NCBI RefSeq assembly: GCF_900176435.1
Contig: NZ_FWYE01000003.1
Coordinates: forward strand, 1-64,000
Reading direction: 5' to 3'
Source: Picrophilus oshimae DSM 9789
GTDB taxonomy: Archaea; Thermoplasmatota; Thermoplasmata; Thermoplasmatales; Thermoplasmataceae
Length of the DNA: 64,000 nucleotides
A model generated the notes under the pieces. The model was not told the DNA's origin and did no database searches. It saw only the letters and a program-made list of their open reading frames with translations. Of this stretch, positions 17,654 through 27,993 are shown one piece after another; the stretch's first letter is position 1; the number at the start of each line of letters is the position of its first letter. The position numbers and the translations under genes are program-made.

Positions 17654-19198
17654 TCATTCATTGTACATGGTCTTTTTAATTGAAAATGGATTCAGCGCCT
17701 TTATAAAATCTATTATCTGGTAAAGCGTTATCTCTTTTATTATTATTGAAATGCCCAGGAATATTATAACGGACGCAAGTGAAAAGGGTATAAAAACCAA
17801 TATATCGTATGGCTTAATAAATAATAATACCATGTATATAAAAAGCAGCTGAACCATTGCAGGGACTATCTGTTTAAATATTGCAAAGTCCTGCGTGACG
17901 CCATGCCTGCCAAGTGCTATTCTATAGCCGATTGCCTCGTATGCAGCCGCAACGAAGGTGCTGACCCCACCACCAAGAACACCAAGTGATAGGTATCTGT
18001 AACCAAATATCGATCTTGGTATTAATATAAGATCAAGGACTATATTTATTGTTATTCCAGTTGCTGTTAGAAAGCCTATGGTCTTTGTATGATTCTTTGC
18101 AATTAAACCGGAATTGTAAGGCATGTTTATAACATTCAGATATGCGGCAAGTACAAGGAAGATCAGAACATCAGAATATGGTATTAAGGATGCGGAAACA
18201 AGATTAACAAAGTAAACCCTTAGGCCAATAAGTGCAATTACAAAGGGAAGTATAAATAGCGATATCGTTCTTTCAAAGCCAAGTATTGAGCTTCTGTGAT
18301 CTTCAGATCTTGTCTTCATGAGCATTGGTATAAAAAGAAAGGATATTGCACCAGAGAAAGACATTATTGGTTTTGTAAAAACCTGCATTGAATAAAATGC
18401 ACCGGTTGCAACAGCATGCCAGTAGAACTGTATTAAAACCTTGTCTATGTTTGCACTTACAGTTCCTATAATTCCTGAGAGAGCCAGTGGATATGCAATC
18501 CTTGAATATTTTTTAAAGATGGACATGCTTGGCCTTCCTATATTCCATGGCCTTCCAAGAATATATGATATCATAAAATAAACAAGATATGAAAGGCTGT
18601 ATGCAGCTGAAAGTACAATTGCACCATTTACATTATTATAGCCAGGTATCCTAAAGGCATAAAATATGCCAAGGATTATAAATATTGAGTTCCTTATAAT
18701 TGCCTCAAGCATTCTTGGAAGCGCCATTCTTGCGCTCTTCATCTTTGCCTGGTAATAGTTTCTGGTGAAGTCGTTTACCCTGTTAAAAAACAGATACGGT
18801 ATCAGTATTAATATTGCGTATAGTTCTATCTTGCTCTGGAATCCATGGTGCAGCAAATCAACCCAGACATATAATGATAAAAGAACCAGCAAAACAGCGA
18901 TAAAGGATAAAACAATCTTTATTAAAAGAAAGGTGCCATTTAACACCTTTTCCTCTTTTTCACTGTTATTACCGGAGATCTCTCTAATAAAGACCGTGCC
19001 ATAGCCAAGATCGGTGACTATGGAAAATAGGCCGACAAATGCAAGTCCGAAGCTGAGAAATCCCCACTCCTGCAGACCTATAAATCTTATAACAAAGAAC
19101 AGGCCCGCATAGCCCATCAGAGAATTTATAAGCTGCTCCGATACAACAATAGGGGACTTTTTTGAGATCAATAATGAGGTAAATAAAAATACAATCAT
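17654..19198 (-). CDS. Polysaccharide flippase (MOP/Wzx-like)
   Basis: A 514-residue polytopic membrane protein with about 14 hydrophobic helices. Early FVIRFIGLQEWGFLSFGLAF and IVTDLGYGTVFIRE are typical of O-antigen/polysaccharide translocases of the MOP superfamily. It probably flips a lipid-linked oligosaccharide for S-layer or glycolipid glycosylation; no glycosyltransferase is adjacent. Its 3' end lies 45 bp upstream of the S8e start, and it may be a separate unit. Confidence 0.83.
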   Translation of the reverse strand: MIVFLFTSLLISKKSPIVVSEQLINSLMGYAGLFFVIRFIGLQEWGFLSFGLAFVGLFSIVTDLGYGTVFIREISGNNSEKEEKVLNGTFLLIKIVLSFIAVLLVLLSLYVWVDLLHHGFQSKIELYAILILIPYLFFNRVNDFTRNYYQAKMKSARMALPRMLEAIIRNSIFIILGIFYAFRIPGYNNVNGAIVLSAAYSLSYLVYFMISYILGRPWNIGRPSMSIFKKYSRIAYPLALSGIIGTVSANIDKVLIQFYWHAVATGAFYSMQVFTKPIMSFSGAISFLFIPMLMKTRSEDHRSSILGFERTISLFILPFVIALIGLRVYFVNLVSASLIPYSDVLIFLVLAAYLNVINMPYNSGLIAKNHTKTIGFLTATGITINIVLDLILIPRSIFGYRYLSLGVLGGGVSTFVAAAYEAIGYRIALGRHGVTQDFAIFKQIVPAMVQLLFIYMVLLFIKPYDILVFIPFSLASVIIFLGISIIIKEITLYQIIDFIKALNPFSIKKTMYNE

Positions 19199-19251
19199 AA
19201 AGTTTGTTGTGATTTTATGACAAATATTTATCTAATTAAAAATATTAATGA

Positions 19252-20001
19252 ATGGTGGAGAGACTAGATGGTGTTTTTAAAAGTATATCAGATTTTCTGC
19301 GACAGGAATTGAATGGTAAGAACGCTGTTATTGGTGTAAGCTCAGGCATAGACAGTGCACTTGTACTCACAATACTATCAAAGGCAATAGATAAAGATAG
19401 AATACATGCATTTTTCATGCCTGATAGATTTACAAGGAGTGCAGACTTCGATGATATAAGATCCCTGGAAGGATCTACAGGTGTAAAGATAAATGAAATA
19501 AACATAGAGAACATTGTTAATGGATACAAATCAACCCTTGGAATAAAAGATAAAAAATACGAGGGCAATATAAGATCAAGGGTAAGGTCAGTTATATTAT
19601 ACTACAACGCAAACCTGCTTAATGGCCTTGTTGTTGGAACAACGAATAGAACGGAGTATTTAATAGGCTACTTCACAAAGTACGGTGATAGTGCATGCGA
19701 TCTTGAGCCGATAGAGCATCTCTACAAGAGCGATGTGCGTGAGCTTGCCTCATATCTAAAAGTTCCTGAATCAATAATAAGGAAGAAGCCATCCGCAGGT
19801 CTTTGGAGCGATCAGTACGATGAGGATGAGCTTGGGATGGGCTATGAGGAACTGGACTCGATATTAAAGGATCTTTTCGAAAAAAAGACCGGAATACTTG
19901 ATGATAGATATAAAATGGTTTATGACATGTATATAAGATCACAGCATAAGAGGAAACTTCCAAAATCAATGATGAACGATGATTTCAGATATAACGTATG
20001 A
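19252..20001 (+). CDS. nadE: NH3-dependent NAD+ synthetase
   Basis: A 249-residue N-type ATP pyrophosphatase with the P-loop GVSSGIDSALVLTI (Ser replaces the second Gly of SGGxDS), plus GTTNRTEYLIGYFTKYGD and KPSAGLWSDQYDEDELG, diagnostic for NadE. It amidates deamido-NAD with ammonia, the last step of NAD synthesis; NAPRTase at 35.5 kb makes the upstream nicotinate mononucleotide. No glutaminase domain. Its 3' end overlaps the antiporter gene by 23 nt. Confidence 0.95.
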   Translation: MVERLDGVFKSISDFLRQELNGKNAVIGVSSGIDSALVLTILSKAIDKDRIHAFFMPDRFTRSADFDDIRSLEGSTGVKINEINIENIVNGYKSTLGIKDKKYEGNIRSRVRSVILYYNANLLNGLVVGTTNRTEYLIGYFTKYGDSACDLEPIEHLYKSDVRELASYLKVPESIIRKKPSAGLWSDQYDEDELGMGYEELDSILKDLFEKKTGILDDRYKMVYDMYIRSQHKRKLPKSMMNDDFRYNV

Positions 20002-21256
20002 GTATTACCAGATAAGCTTTATACTGATAATAGCAGCCTTTGCGATACCGCTTTCAAGGAAGGTTTCAATAGTTTATATTCCAGTGCTAATGCTCTTTGG
20101 TATAGTCTTCGGGCCCATCCTTGGCTTTATTAACCAATCATTTGCCCTGTTCCTTTTATCATCATTTGGAACAGTCGGCATTGGCATACTGGGCCTGGTG
20201 ATAATACTTTACTATGAATCGCATAATATAAATCCAAGGATCATAAGAAGATATTTATATGATATAGCCGCACTTGATACCATAGGCATGGTTATTACTG
20301 CCATAGGTGCAGGTGTGATATTCTCATTAATAACAGGCGTTCCCTTCAGAATAGGATTTCTGTTTGGTGCAATAATATCACCAACAGATCCGGCGTCCCT
20401 TATACCAACCTTTAGAAGAATATCCATGCGTGAGGACGTTTCAGGCACATTAATAGGCGAGAGCCTGTTCAATGATCCACTTGGAATAATACTTCTTGAT
20501 GTTGGCATAGCATTAATAGCACCTGAATCAAGTTATGTTTCATTTTTTACGCTTTTTTCATCGCATATCGGTTTGATCCTTGGTTCTGTTGTGTTCATGA
20601 TTCTGCAGATGGCCATACCGGCCTTAATAGGCATAGCGCTGGGCTTTATAATAATATATTTAAATAAATATTTTAATTTTGAAAATTTTATTATAGCATT
20701 AACGCTGGGAATAGTGCTTTTTGAATTTACATCACTCACGGCATTTAATATAACGCCGTTTCCGGCAATAATAGCCACCGGTGCAATTGTCGGAAATTAC
20801 TCGGACAAGAGCATATTCTGGAGCAGGGAGATGAGCTTTAATGAAAATCTCTCATTTATGGCCCAGTCCATAATATTCATACTCTTGGGAAGCATACTTA
20901 CATTAAGGGAAATGGAAAATTACATTTTACTTGGCATTATATTATCATTACTGGTGATGTTTCTGGTAAGGCCGGCAGCGGTTTTCTCATCATTGAGCAT
21001 ATTCAATTTCAAAAGGGAATTAATCAGATTTAATAATAAAACAAAGACATTTATGTCACTTGTTGGGCCAAGGGGTATAGTTCCAATTGTATTATCCACG
21101 GTTCCATACGTTGTTGGCCTTGATGATGATATAAATATATTAATAAAATACGGGCCATTAATATATGTCTCAGTATCATTTGTGGTTCTTATAACAATAA
21201 TAGCACAGACGATATACGTTCCATTAATCGGCAAAAATCTTCTTGGAAGAAAATAA
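19979..21256 (+). CDS. Na+/H+ antiporter (CPA1, NhaP-like)
   Basis: A 425-residue membrane protein with about 12-13 helices. Family motifs are SPTDPASLIPTFRR and GESLFNDPLGIILLD; the Asn-Asp (ND) pair is typical of electroneutral CPA1 exchangers. GPRGIVPIVL near the C terminus is also typical. A role in pH and cation homeostasis fits an acidophile. The start ATG 19979 lies within the nadE end, out of frame; no nearer in-frame start gives a full first helix. Confidence 0.9.
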   Translation: MISDITYEYYQISFILIIAAFAIPLSRKVSIVYIPVLMLFGIVFGPILGFINQSFALFLLSSFGTVGIGILGLVIILYYESHNINPRIIRRYLYDIAALDTIGMVITAIGAGVIFSLITGVPFRIGFLFGAIISPTDPASLIPTFRRISMREDVSGTLIGESLFNDPLGIILLDVGIALIAPESSYVSFFTLFSSHIGLILGSVVFMILQMAIPALIGIALGFIIIYLNKYFNFENFIIALTLGIVLFEFTSLTAFNITPFPAIIATGAIVGNYSDKSIFWSREMSFNENLSFMAQSIIFILLGSILTLREMENYILLGIILSLLVMFLVRPAAVFSSLSIFNFKRELIRFNNKTKTFMSLVGPRGIVPIVLSTVPYVVGLDDDINILIKYGPLIYVSVSFVVLITIIAQTIYVPLIGKNLLGRK

Positions 21257-21262
21257 TTAATT

Positions 21263-21841
21263 TTATAACGATTTTGCAAAATTCACGATCTCATTGTTGA
21301 AGGATTTATTATCATCAAGGTAGCATGCATGCTGGTATCCAACGTTTATAAACTTCGCATCTTTATTGTACTTCATTAACATCTGGTAATTTGCGGGTGA
21401 TGATACCATGTCGTTCTTACCCCAGATGAGAAGGAATGGCTTCCCTGATATCTTGTTTAGCTCATTTTCATACTGTGAAACTCCGACAGCACCAACAAGG
21501 ACAATTCCGGAGTAGTTTTCATACTTTACAGAGAAACCAAGAACCGCCTCACCGCCCATGGATGCACCAAGCACGATCGGCTTTTCAAGACCCATTGCAT
21601 CTATAAATTCATTTATAAAATCTGGAAGGTTTTGATCGGATCTATCGGACTTCCCAAAACCTGGAAAATCAACGGATATTGCCCTGAAGCCTGCGCCTGA
21701 TAAGGCATCTATTGTTCCTGTTTCCTCCCAGGTTCTGGCATTGAATCTGGCCCCATGAAAAAGCAGGAAGGGTTTGCCATTTCCTGACTCTATGTAATGC
21801 ACCTTTTTTGAATGTACCTCTGTGTACATATCATCGATCAT
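21263..21841 (-). CDS. Alpha/beta hydrolase
   Basis: A 192-residue small hydrolase with oxyanion segment LLFHGARFNARTWEE, nucleophile elbow LGASMGGEAV (Ser), a candidate Asp in WGKNDMVSSP and His in GYQHACYLDD, so the catalytic triad looks complete. Most like the compact CIB/ABHD14-type hydrolases without a lid domain. The substrate is not inferable. It converges on the antiporter gene with a 6-bp gap. Confidence 0.85.
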   Translation of the reverse strand: MIDDMYTEVHSKKVHYIESGNGKPFLLFHGARFNARTWEETGTIDALSGAGFRAISVDFPGFGKSDRSDQNLPDFINEFIDAMGLEKPIVLGASMGGEAVLGFSVKYENYSGIVLVGAVGVSQYENELNKISGKPFLLIWGKNDMVSSPANYQMLMKYNKDAKFINVGYQHACYLDDNKSFNNEIVNFAKSL

Positions 21842-21864
21842 AATCTTAAATGTTTTTTTTAATA

Positions 21865-22521
21865 TTAAATGTTCCCATTTATATAAGACCTTATTGAGAT
21901 CAAAAAATTTACAAAATCATCTTTTTTTAATAAACCAGTGTTCACATTTCTTGGGCTTGGGTGGTATGAACAGTATAATCTTATATTGTTTATATCATAA
22001 TAAGCAAAATTTTTGAACTTTATATTTTTTGTATCTACATTCTCAGTCTTTAAATAATTAATATATGAATCAAATGCTATTCTTCCAAGTACAAGAACGG
22101 CCCTTAGATTAACCATGGATCTTATTTCATTGAATAAAAAAACTGAGCAGTTTTTTAATTCGCACTTCAAAGGTTTATTTTCAGGCGGTGCGCACTTAAG
22201 AGCCAGTGTTATATAAGAATCAATGTAGATTAATCCATCGTCCCTGCTCCTTGATTCGGGCTGGTTTGTTATGCCTGCAGAGTAAAGCGATGAAACAAGA
22301 AAGTCAGAGCTTTTATCGCCCGTGAATATCCTGCCGGTTCTGTTTCCGCCATGCGCCGCCGGTGCCAGGCCTATTATAAGCAGTCTTCCATTTATGTCTC
22401 CATATCCGGTTATTGGCCTTGACCAGTATTCCTCGTTGTATTTTTTATGTTTTTCAACAAATTCCCTGTATTTTATTAATCTATCGCATTTCGTGCATCC
22501 TATTATTTCATCATTAATCAT
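21865..22521 (-). CDS. Uracil-DNA glycosylase, family 5 (UDGb)
   Basis: A 218-residue glycosylase. Family-5 motif 1 GLAPAAHGGNRTGRIFTGD is intact (no catalytic Asp/Asn, as usual for UDGb), and motif 2 is YHPSPRN. Four cysteines fit the [4Fe-4S] site: GCTKC near residue 10, KCAPPENKP and the later KNCSVF. It removes uracil and other deaminated bases from DNA, a pressing need at high temperature and low pH. Compare the cysteine-poor family-4-like domain at 52.6 kb. Confidence 0.92.
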   Translation of the reverse strand: MINDEIIGCTKCDRLIKYREFVEKHKKYNEEYWSRPITGYGDINGRLLIIGLAPAAHGGNRTGRIFTGDKSSDFLVSSLYSAGITNQPESRSRDDGLIYIDSYITLALKCAPPENKPLKCELKNCSVFLFNEIRSMVNLRAVLVLGRIAFDSYINYLKTENVDTKNIKFKNFAYYDINNIRLYCSYHPSPRNVNTGLLKKDDFVNFLISIRSYINGNI

Positions 22522-22527
22522 GTAAAT

Positions 22528-23226
22528 CTAAAGCAGGCTGTGGCCGCCATCCACGGCTATGATCTCTCCATTGATCCAGTCATTTTCAGCCATGATGTCA
22601 TAAACAACCCTTGAAATATCCTCAACCGGCGTTTCCGGTTTTCCGTACTTATGCATAGCATGATAGTCCCTGTTAGGTTCAAAGCTTTCTATTATGTAAT
22701 CAGGCGCAACTGCATTTACCCTTATGCCCTTGTTTATAAGGTTAACAGCAGCAATCTTTACAGCCTTATTAAGGGCATACTTTGATATTGTGTAAGAAAA
22801 CGTCCTTAAATTACTCTTGCGATCAGCGGTTGAGTTTGATATAAACATTATTGATGAGCCGTGTTCCATGTATTTTAATGCAGCAGATGCAAGGTAGACA
22901 GGTATCTTCAAATGATTGTTTATCATAACGTCAAGACCTGTTGGATCTTCTATGCTATCCTCAACGTAACCGCCAACAGAAACTATTAATCCAAAGATGC
23001 TTCCATGCCTTTTATGCATTTCATCCATTAAATTCTTGCAGCTTTCCATATCTTTTAATTCCATTGCTATGTGGTCTATTGAACCGTAGGCTGATAATCT
23101 ATTTTTTATATCATCCAGCTTTTTTTCGTTTCTTGAGTTTACTGTTACATGAAAGCCATGGCGCAGGAAATCGTATGCTATGGATTCACCAAGATAACCA
23201 GTACCTGCTATTAGAACATTCCTCAT
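22528..23226 (-). CDS. Short-chain dehydrogenase/reductase
   Basis: A 232-residue SDR. The dinucleotide motif is GTGYLGES instead of the usual TGxxxGIG. The catalytic YTISKYALNKA (Tyr-x3-Lys) and upstream ISNSTAD serine are present, and VNAVAPDYIIES is standard. The end WINGEIIAVDGGHSLL is typical of SDR oxidoreductases. Cofactor and substrate are unknown. It precedes the UDGb gene in the same orientation with 6 bp between them. Confidence 0.87.
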   Translation of the reverse strand: MRNVLIAGTGYLGESIAYDFLRHGFHVTVNSRNEKKLDDIKNRLSAYGSIDHIAMELKDMESCKNLMDEMHKRHGSIFGLIVSVGGYVEDSIEDPTGLDVMINNHLKIPVYLASAALKYMEHGSSIMFISNSTADRKSNLRTFSYTISKYALNKAVKIAAVNLINKGIRVNAVAPDYIIESFEPNRDYHAMHKYGKPETPVEDISRVVYDIMAENDWINGEIIAVDGGHSLL

Positions 23227-23261
23227 AACCTAAAATTTTTTAATAAATAATAAAGTTATTG

Positions 23262-23588
23262 TTATCCCTTCCATATTCCTATGCCAAGGCCTATGATAAA
23301 AACAATCAAAAAGAACGTTATTGTTAAAGATTGCAGGTGCAGATCTGAGGCATAGGTTGATGCATATTTTGTCACATTTGATATTACATCAGCGGCGCTT
23401 ATATGTGGTATAAACGATAAATCTATAAATGATGCTATAATCAATGCAACGACCAGCAAGACAACTGCAACAATGGCCTTTTTTGCAACCATGCCGAATA
23501 ACAGGCCATCGACAAAGACCAGAACCAACGTTATGTAGCCCTGATATGGTTCAAGATAGGATGGATAGATCATCTGATATTTATCCAA
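23262..23588 (-). CDS. Small membrane protein, unknown
   Basis: A 108-residue protein with three hydrophobic segments (about 16-36, 37-55 and 85-107) and a short loop containing PHISAADVISNVTKYAST. No known family. It lies just upstream of the SDR gene on the same strand (35 bp). Divergent from the PLD gene across 61 bp. Confidence 0.65.
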   Translation of the reverse strand: MDKYQMIYPSYLEPYQGYITLVLVFVDGLLFGMVAKKAIVAVVLLVVALIIASFIDLSFIPHISAADVISNVTKYASTYASDLHLQSLTITFFLIVFIIGLGIGIWKG

Positions 23589-23649
23589 AATCTGTATATA
23601 AAACTTTCAATTTCAAAATATATTTTATAAAAGTATTGCATACCATAAC

Positions 23650-24531
23650 ATGATTTATAGGGAACCTGAGGATACTCTATCACCAGTTATAGATATAATA
23701 AGATCCTCGAAAAAGAGGCTTTACATGAACTTTTATCTAATAGATGACCAAAGGATACTCTCCGAGATAAAAGAGCTTGTTTCCAGGGGCCTTGATGTAA
23801 AAATCATCATTGATGGCAGGCCATGCGGTGACAGTAATGCAGAAAACGAGCTTGAAAATCTGTTAAAGACAGGTGCTGCCGTAAAAAAGGCGCCAAAAAG
23901 ATTTGAAACGGATTCATCCTTTGACCATGCAAAGTATCTATTTAATGAGAAATATTTTATGATAGGCACGGCCAATCTCACGGAGGCTGCTTTTTCAAGA
24001 AACCGTGAGTACATAATAATAGAAAAGACCAGGTCAATAAGAAAAAATCTTGAAAAAATCTTCGATGCGGACTGGAATGATAAAATGGCCGGTGATTCTG
24101 ACTCTCTCGTTGTCTCTCCTGGATCAGAAGATGCAATACTATCTTTTATAGAGAACAGCAGGAAGATACTTATAGAAAGTGAGGAGCTTGGAGACGATGA
24201 AAAGATTTTAAACGCAATGATAAAAAAGGGTAAAAAATTAAAAATAATACTGCCTGACACACTTTCAGAAACAGATTACAGAAATTCTTTAAGATTAAGG
24301 GATGCCGGTGTCAGGATAAGGTACATGCCAAAAAATAAGATTTACATGCATGCAAAGATGATGGTCTCAAAGTATGGATTCATAGGCTCCCAGAACTTCA
24401 CAAAGGCCAGTCTAAACAACAACAGGGAGGTCGGTCTCATATTTAAAAGTTATAAATACAAATCGCTATTAAAAAGGACTTTTAAAAAGGACTGGAAAAT
24501 GGCGGAAAAAAGGCCGGGTGGCAGGAAATGA
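23650..24531 (+). CDS. Phospholipase D-family protein with two HxK motifs
   Basis: A 293-residue protein with two PLD repeats: HAKYLFNEKYFMIGTANLT (about residue 98) and HAKMMVSKYGFIGSQNFT (about 233). Each has the H-x-K and downstream N of the superfamily, giving one active site per monomer. The D of HKD is replaced in both. Possible roles are phospholipid transfer or a nuclease; no membrane helices are present, which argues against classic cardiolipin synthase. The cobJ start overlaps its stop by 4 nt. Confidence 0.82.
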   Translation: MIYREPEDTLSPVIDIIRSSKKRLYMNFYLIDDQRILSEIKELVSRGLDVKIIIDGRPCGDSNAENELENLLKTGAAVKKAPKRFETDSSFDHAKYLFNEKYFMIGTANLTEAAFSRNREYIIIEKTRSIRKNLEKIFDADWNDKMAGDSDSLVVSPGSEDAILSFIENSRKILIESEELGDDEKILNAMIKKGKKLKIILPDTLSETDYRNSLRLRDAGVRIRYMPKNKIYMHAKMMVSKYGFIGSQNFTKASLNNNREVGLIFKSYKYKSLLKRTFKKDWKMAEKRPGGRK

Positions 24532-25268
24532 CAGGGAAATTGTACATCATCGGGATAGGGCCAGGCAGCATCGAAAATATGACTTTAAGGGCATTGAATG
24601 CAATAAAGGACTCGGACGTTGTCGTTGGTTATTCATATTATATTAATCTTATAAAGGATCTTTTAAGGGAGAAATATGTTATATCAAACGACGTTTCCAG
24701 TGAGATTGAAAGGGCGGAGAGGGCCATTGAACTCTCAATGGAGAAAAAGGTTTCGCTTGTATCAAGTGGTGATTCCGGAATATACGGCATGGCCGGCATT
24801 GTGCTTGAAATACTATCCTCAAGGAACATTGATTTAAATATTGAGGTCATACCAGGGGTATCTGCTTTAAACGCTGCAGCATCCTTGGTTGGTGCACCTT
24901 TGATGAATGATTTTGCTGTTGTAAGCCTCAGTGATATAATAACCCCTGGAGAGACAATAATAAAAAGAATAGAATATGCATTACTCGGCGATTTTGCCCT
25001 TGCAGTATACAATCCAAGGAGTCGTAGAAGAAAGGAGCTTATATTAAAGCTGCACGATCTTTTAATAAAATATAGAAAGCCTGAAACGCCTGTTGCTGTA
25101 ATTAGAAATGCCTACAGGGAAAATGAATCCATTACAATCACTAATATAAAAAACTTTTTATCATACAATATAGATATGTTCACAATAATTCTAATAGGCA
25201 ACTCAAATTCATATACATTCAAAAATTTCATCATAACGCCGAGGATATATGTCAAAAAAATAAATTAG
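24528..25268 (+). CDS. cbiH: Precorrin-3B C17-methyltransferase (CobJ/CbiH)
   Basis: A 246-residue tetrapyrrole methyltransferase: GKLYIIGIGPGSIENMTLRAL (glycine-rich SAM site), SSGDSGIYGMAGIVLE and EVIPGVSALNAAAS are the family signatures. The overall pattern, including AVYNPRSRRRKEL, is specific for CobJ/CbiH, the ring-contraction step of corrin synthesis. No other cobalamin gene lies in the window, so it is isolated from its pathway here and coupled (ATGA) to a PLD protein. Confidence 0.88.
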   Translation: MTGKLYIIGIGPGSIENMTLRALNAIKDSDVVVGYSYYINLIKDLLREKYVISNDVSSEIERAERAIELSMEKKVSLVSSGDSGIYGMAGIVLEILSSRNIDLNIEVIPGVSALNAAASLVGAPLMNDFAVVSLSDIITPGETIIKRIEYALLGDFALAVYNPRSRRRKELILKLHDLLIKYRKPETPVAVIRNAYRENESITITNIKNFLSYNIDMFTIILIGNSNSYTFKNFIITPRIYVKKIN

Positions 25269-25308
25269 CTAATAAAAAGATTTTTAATTTACCGTTTAAT
25301 ATTTAGTC

Positions 25309-26283
25309 ATGGCAAGAAGCAAAATCTCAGTTATAGGTGCAGGCGCTGTTGGTGCTACTGTTGCACAGACGCTTGCTATCAGGCAGACAGGTGATATATA
25401 CATTTTCGATATTGTTGATGGCCTTGCAGAGGGCAAGGCACTTGATATCCTTGAAGGTGCACCCCATTGGGGCTATGATCTTGATATAAAGGGATTCTGC
25501 ACTGCAGATGAATCAAAGTATGCTGAGATGAAGGGCTCAGACGTCATAGTTGTTACGGCAGGCCTTGCAAGAAAGCCCGGAATGAGCAGGGATGACCTGC
25601 TTTTAAAGAACATAGGCATAATGAAATCTGTGGGCGAGGCCATAAAAAAATACTCACCGGAATCAAAGATCGTTGTTGTAACAAACCCTGCTGATATCAT
25701 GGCATATGCAATATACAAGGCATCAGGAATAAGCCCTGAAAGAATAATTGGCCTTGGTGGCTCACTGGACAGCACAAGGTTCAGAACATTCCTTGCACAG
25801 GAGCTAAACGTATCGTTTGAGGATGTAAATGCATTCGTTATAGGCGGCCATGGGGACGACATGGTACCATTTATAAGATATTCAAATGTCTCTGGAATAC
25901 CAATAGAGGATCTTTTGCCAAGGGAAAAAATAGATGAGATAGTAAAAAGGACAAGATTCGGCGGCGGTGAGATTGTCAACCTTTACAAGACCGGATCCGC
26001 ATTCTATGCACCGGGCATATCAATAGCGGTAATGGTTGAATCAATAGTAAATGACCGCAAGCGCGTGATACCGTGCGCGGCTTACATAACAGGCGAGCAT
26101 TCAAAGACATATCTGGTAAATAATCTCTTCATAGGCGTTCCAATTAAGATTGGCAAAAATGGTGTTGAAAAGATATACGATCTAAAATTCAATGAAGATG
26201 AGCTCGAGGCATGGAAGAAAAGCGTTGAATCTGTTAAAAAGAACAGTGCAATAGCCGATGATTATTTTGCAAAAAATCAATAA
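25309..26283 (+). CDS. mdh: Malate dehydrogenase (LDH-like)
   Basis: A 324-residue NAD(P)-dependent malate dehydrogenase with N-terminal Rossmann [11 protein letters not shown] and [15 protein letters not shown] (Asp after beta-2 suggests NAD preference). Substrate-binding features are [23 protein letters not shown] and the catalytic [15 protein letters not shown] (His). The Arg of RKPGMSR is the malate-specificity loop. It stands 26 bp before sdhA, placing two citric acid cycle steps in one unit. Confidence 0.95.
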   Translation: MARSKISVIGAGAVGATVAQTLAIRQTGDIYIFDIVDGLAEGKALDILEGAPHWGYDLDIKGFCTADESKYAEMKGSDVIVVTAGLARKPGMSRDDLLLKNIGIMKSVGEAIKKYSPESKIVVVTNPADIMAYAIYKASGISPERIIGLGGSLDSTRFRTFLAQELNVSFEDVNAFVIGGHGDDMVPFIRYSNVSGIPIEDLLPREKIDEIVKRTRFGGGEIVNLYKTGSAFYAPGISIAVMVESIVNDRKRVIPCAAYITGEHSKTYLVNNLFIGVPIKIGKNGVEKIYDLKFNEDELEAWKKSVESVKKNSAIADDYFAKNQ

Positions 26284-26309
26284 ATATTTATTTTAAAGGG
26301 GCGAAAGTA

Positions 26310-27992
26310 ATGGAAAAGATGAAGTATGACGCAGTTATAATGGGTGCAGGCCTTGCCGGTCTCATGGCCGCAAATGAGATTGCATCCGCCGGCTATAGCG
26401 TTGCAGTTGTTTCAAAGGTTTTTCCAACAAGGTCGCATTCATCAGCCGCAGAGGGTGGTATAGCAGCATACATTCCAGGAAACTCTGATCCAAATGACGA
26501 TCCAGATTACATGAGCTATGATGAGATAAAGGGCGGTGATTATTTAGTAGATCAGGATGCTGCAGAGCTATTATCATCAAAATCTGGAGAAATAGTAAGA
26601 ACCCTTGATTCCTGGGGTGCACCGTTTAACAGGCAGCCTGACGGCAGGATAGCATTAAGATACTTTGGCGGCCAGACATATCCAAGAACGAGGTTTGTTG
26701 GTGATAAAACAGGCATGGCCCTTCTTCATACGCTTTATGAAAGGGCATCTGGTTTTAACATAGATTTCTACAATGAATGGTATGTAATAGATCTATTAAA
26801 GGAGAAGAAGGCCGCAGGTCTTGTGGCACTTAAAATGCGCTCACTTGAGCCCATATATCTTACTGCCAAAGCCATAATAATAGCATCAGGCGGTCTTGGT
26901 ATGATATACAAGCACAGCACAAACAGTTATATAAACACCGGTGATGGCTATGGCATTGCGCTTAGGGCCGGTGTTCCGTTAAAGGATCCTGAGTTTGTTC
27001 AGTTCCATCCAACAGGTCTCTATCCATCTGATATATTGATAAGTGAGGCCGCCAGGGCCGAGGGTGGCATACTAAGAAACAATAAAAATGAAAGGTTTAT
27101 GGAGAAATACGCACCGCATAAGTTTGATCTTGCACCAAGGGACATTGTTTCAAGGTCAATGACCATAGAAATAAACGAGGGCCGTGGATTTCCTGGAGGC
27201 TATCTTGGTCTTGATCTAACACATCTTGGCAGGGATTATATAATAGAAAGATTAAGCCTTGCCTATGAGGCTGCAAAGACATTTGCCGGTGTGGATGCAA
27301 CAGAGGAGATGATTCCTGTAAGGCCGGCCCAGCATTACTTCATGGGCGGCATAGATGTTGATATAACAGGTGCATCACCACTTCCGGGATTATTTGCGGC
27401 CGGAGAGGCTGCCTGTGTATCAGTTCATGGTGCCAACCGTCTTGGTTCAAACTCCCTTCTTGAAACGCTGGTTTATGGTAGGGAGACAGGCAAAAATGTT
27501 GTGGAATTCCTAAAGAAGGAGCATGACATCCCGGATTTAAATCCTGAAAAATCACTGGATGATGCATATAAATACGTTAAGAGGGAGACAGGCGAGCACT
27601 TTGGATCGATACTAAACGATTTAAGGGAAACAATGTGGGACAATGTTGGCATATTCCGTGATGAGAAAAAGCTTTCAAAGGCCGTCTCTGACATAAAATC
27701 CTTAAGAAAGCGTGCCGAATCATTATACGTAACAGATAAAAGCAATAACTATAATACCGAATTCTTCAATGCCCTTGAGCTTAGAAACATGCTTGATGTT
27801 GCATATGTTATAGCCGAGAGCGCCCTAAACAGAAAGGAATCCCGTGGTGCGCATTACAGAACAGATTTTCCTGACAGAAACGATGATAGCTGGTTAAAGC
27901 ACACAATATCATATCTATCAAATGAGGATGTTAGGATAGATTACAAGCCGGTCAAGATGACCAGGTGGAAGCCTGAGGTTAGGGTGTATTAA
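26310..27992 (+). CDS. sdhA: Succinate dehydrogenase flavoprotein subunit
   Basis: A 560-residue FAD protein. [12 protein letters not shown] binds [16 protein letters not shown] is the covalent-flavin region (His), and [21 protein letters not shown] and [13 protein letters not shown] are active-site motifs. It oxidises succinate to fumarate. Followed directly by sdhB (1-nt gap), then the CCG-type subunit and a small subunit. The operon is preceded by mdh. Confidence 0.96.
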   Translation: MEKMKYDAVIMGAGLAGLMAANEIASAGYSVAVVSKVFPTRSHSSAAEGGIAAYIPGNSDPNDDPDYMSYDEIKGGDYLVDQDAAELLSSKSGEIVRTLDSWGAPFNRQPDGRIALRYFGGQTYPRTRFVGDKTGMALLHTLYERASGFNIDFYNEWYVIDLLKEKKAAGLVALKMRSLEPIYLTAKAIIIASGGLGMIYKHSTNSYINTGDGYGIALRAGVPLKDPEFVQFHPTGLYPSDILISEAARAEGGILRNNKNERFMEKYAPHKFDLAPRDIVSRSMTIEINEGRGFPGGYLGLDLTHLGRDYIIERLSLAYEAAKTFAGVDATEEMIPVRPAQHYFMGGIDVDITGASPLPGLFAAGEAACVSVHGANRLGSNSLLETLVYGRETGKNVVEFLKKEHDIPDLNPEKSLDDAYKYVKRETGEHFGSILNDLRETMWDNVGIFRDEKKLSKAVSDIKSLRKRAESLYVTDKSNNYNTEFFNALELRNMLDVAYVIAESALNRKESRGAHYRTDFPDRNDDSWLKHTISYLSNEDVRIDYKPVKMTRWKPEVRVY

Positions 27993-27993
27993 A

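Noticed and set aside
23733-24260. 175-codon frame antisense to the PLD gene
   Set aside because: Mirror of a conserved two-motif PLD protein; the frame is rich in Ser/Phe as expected for antisense of Lys/Glu-rich coding DNA.
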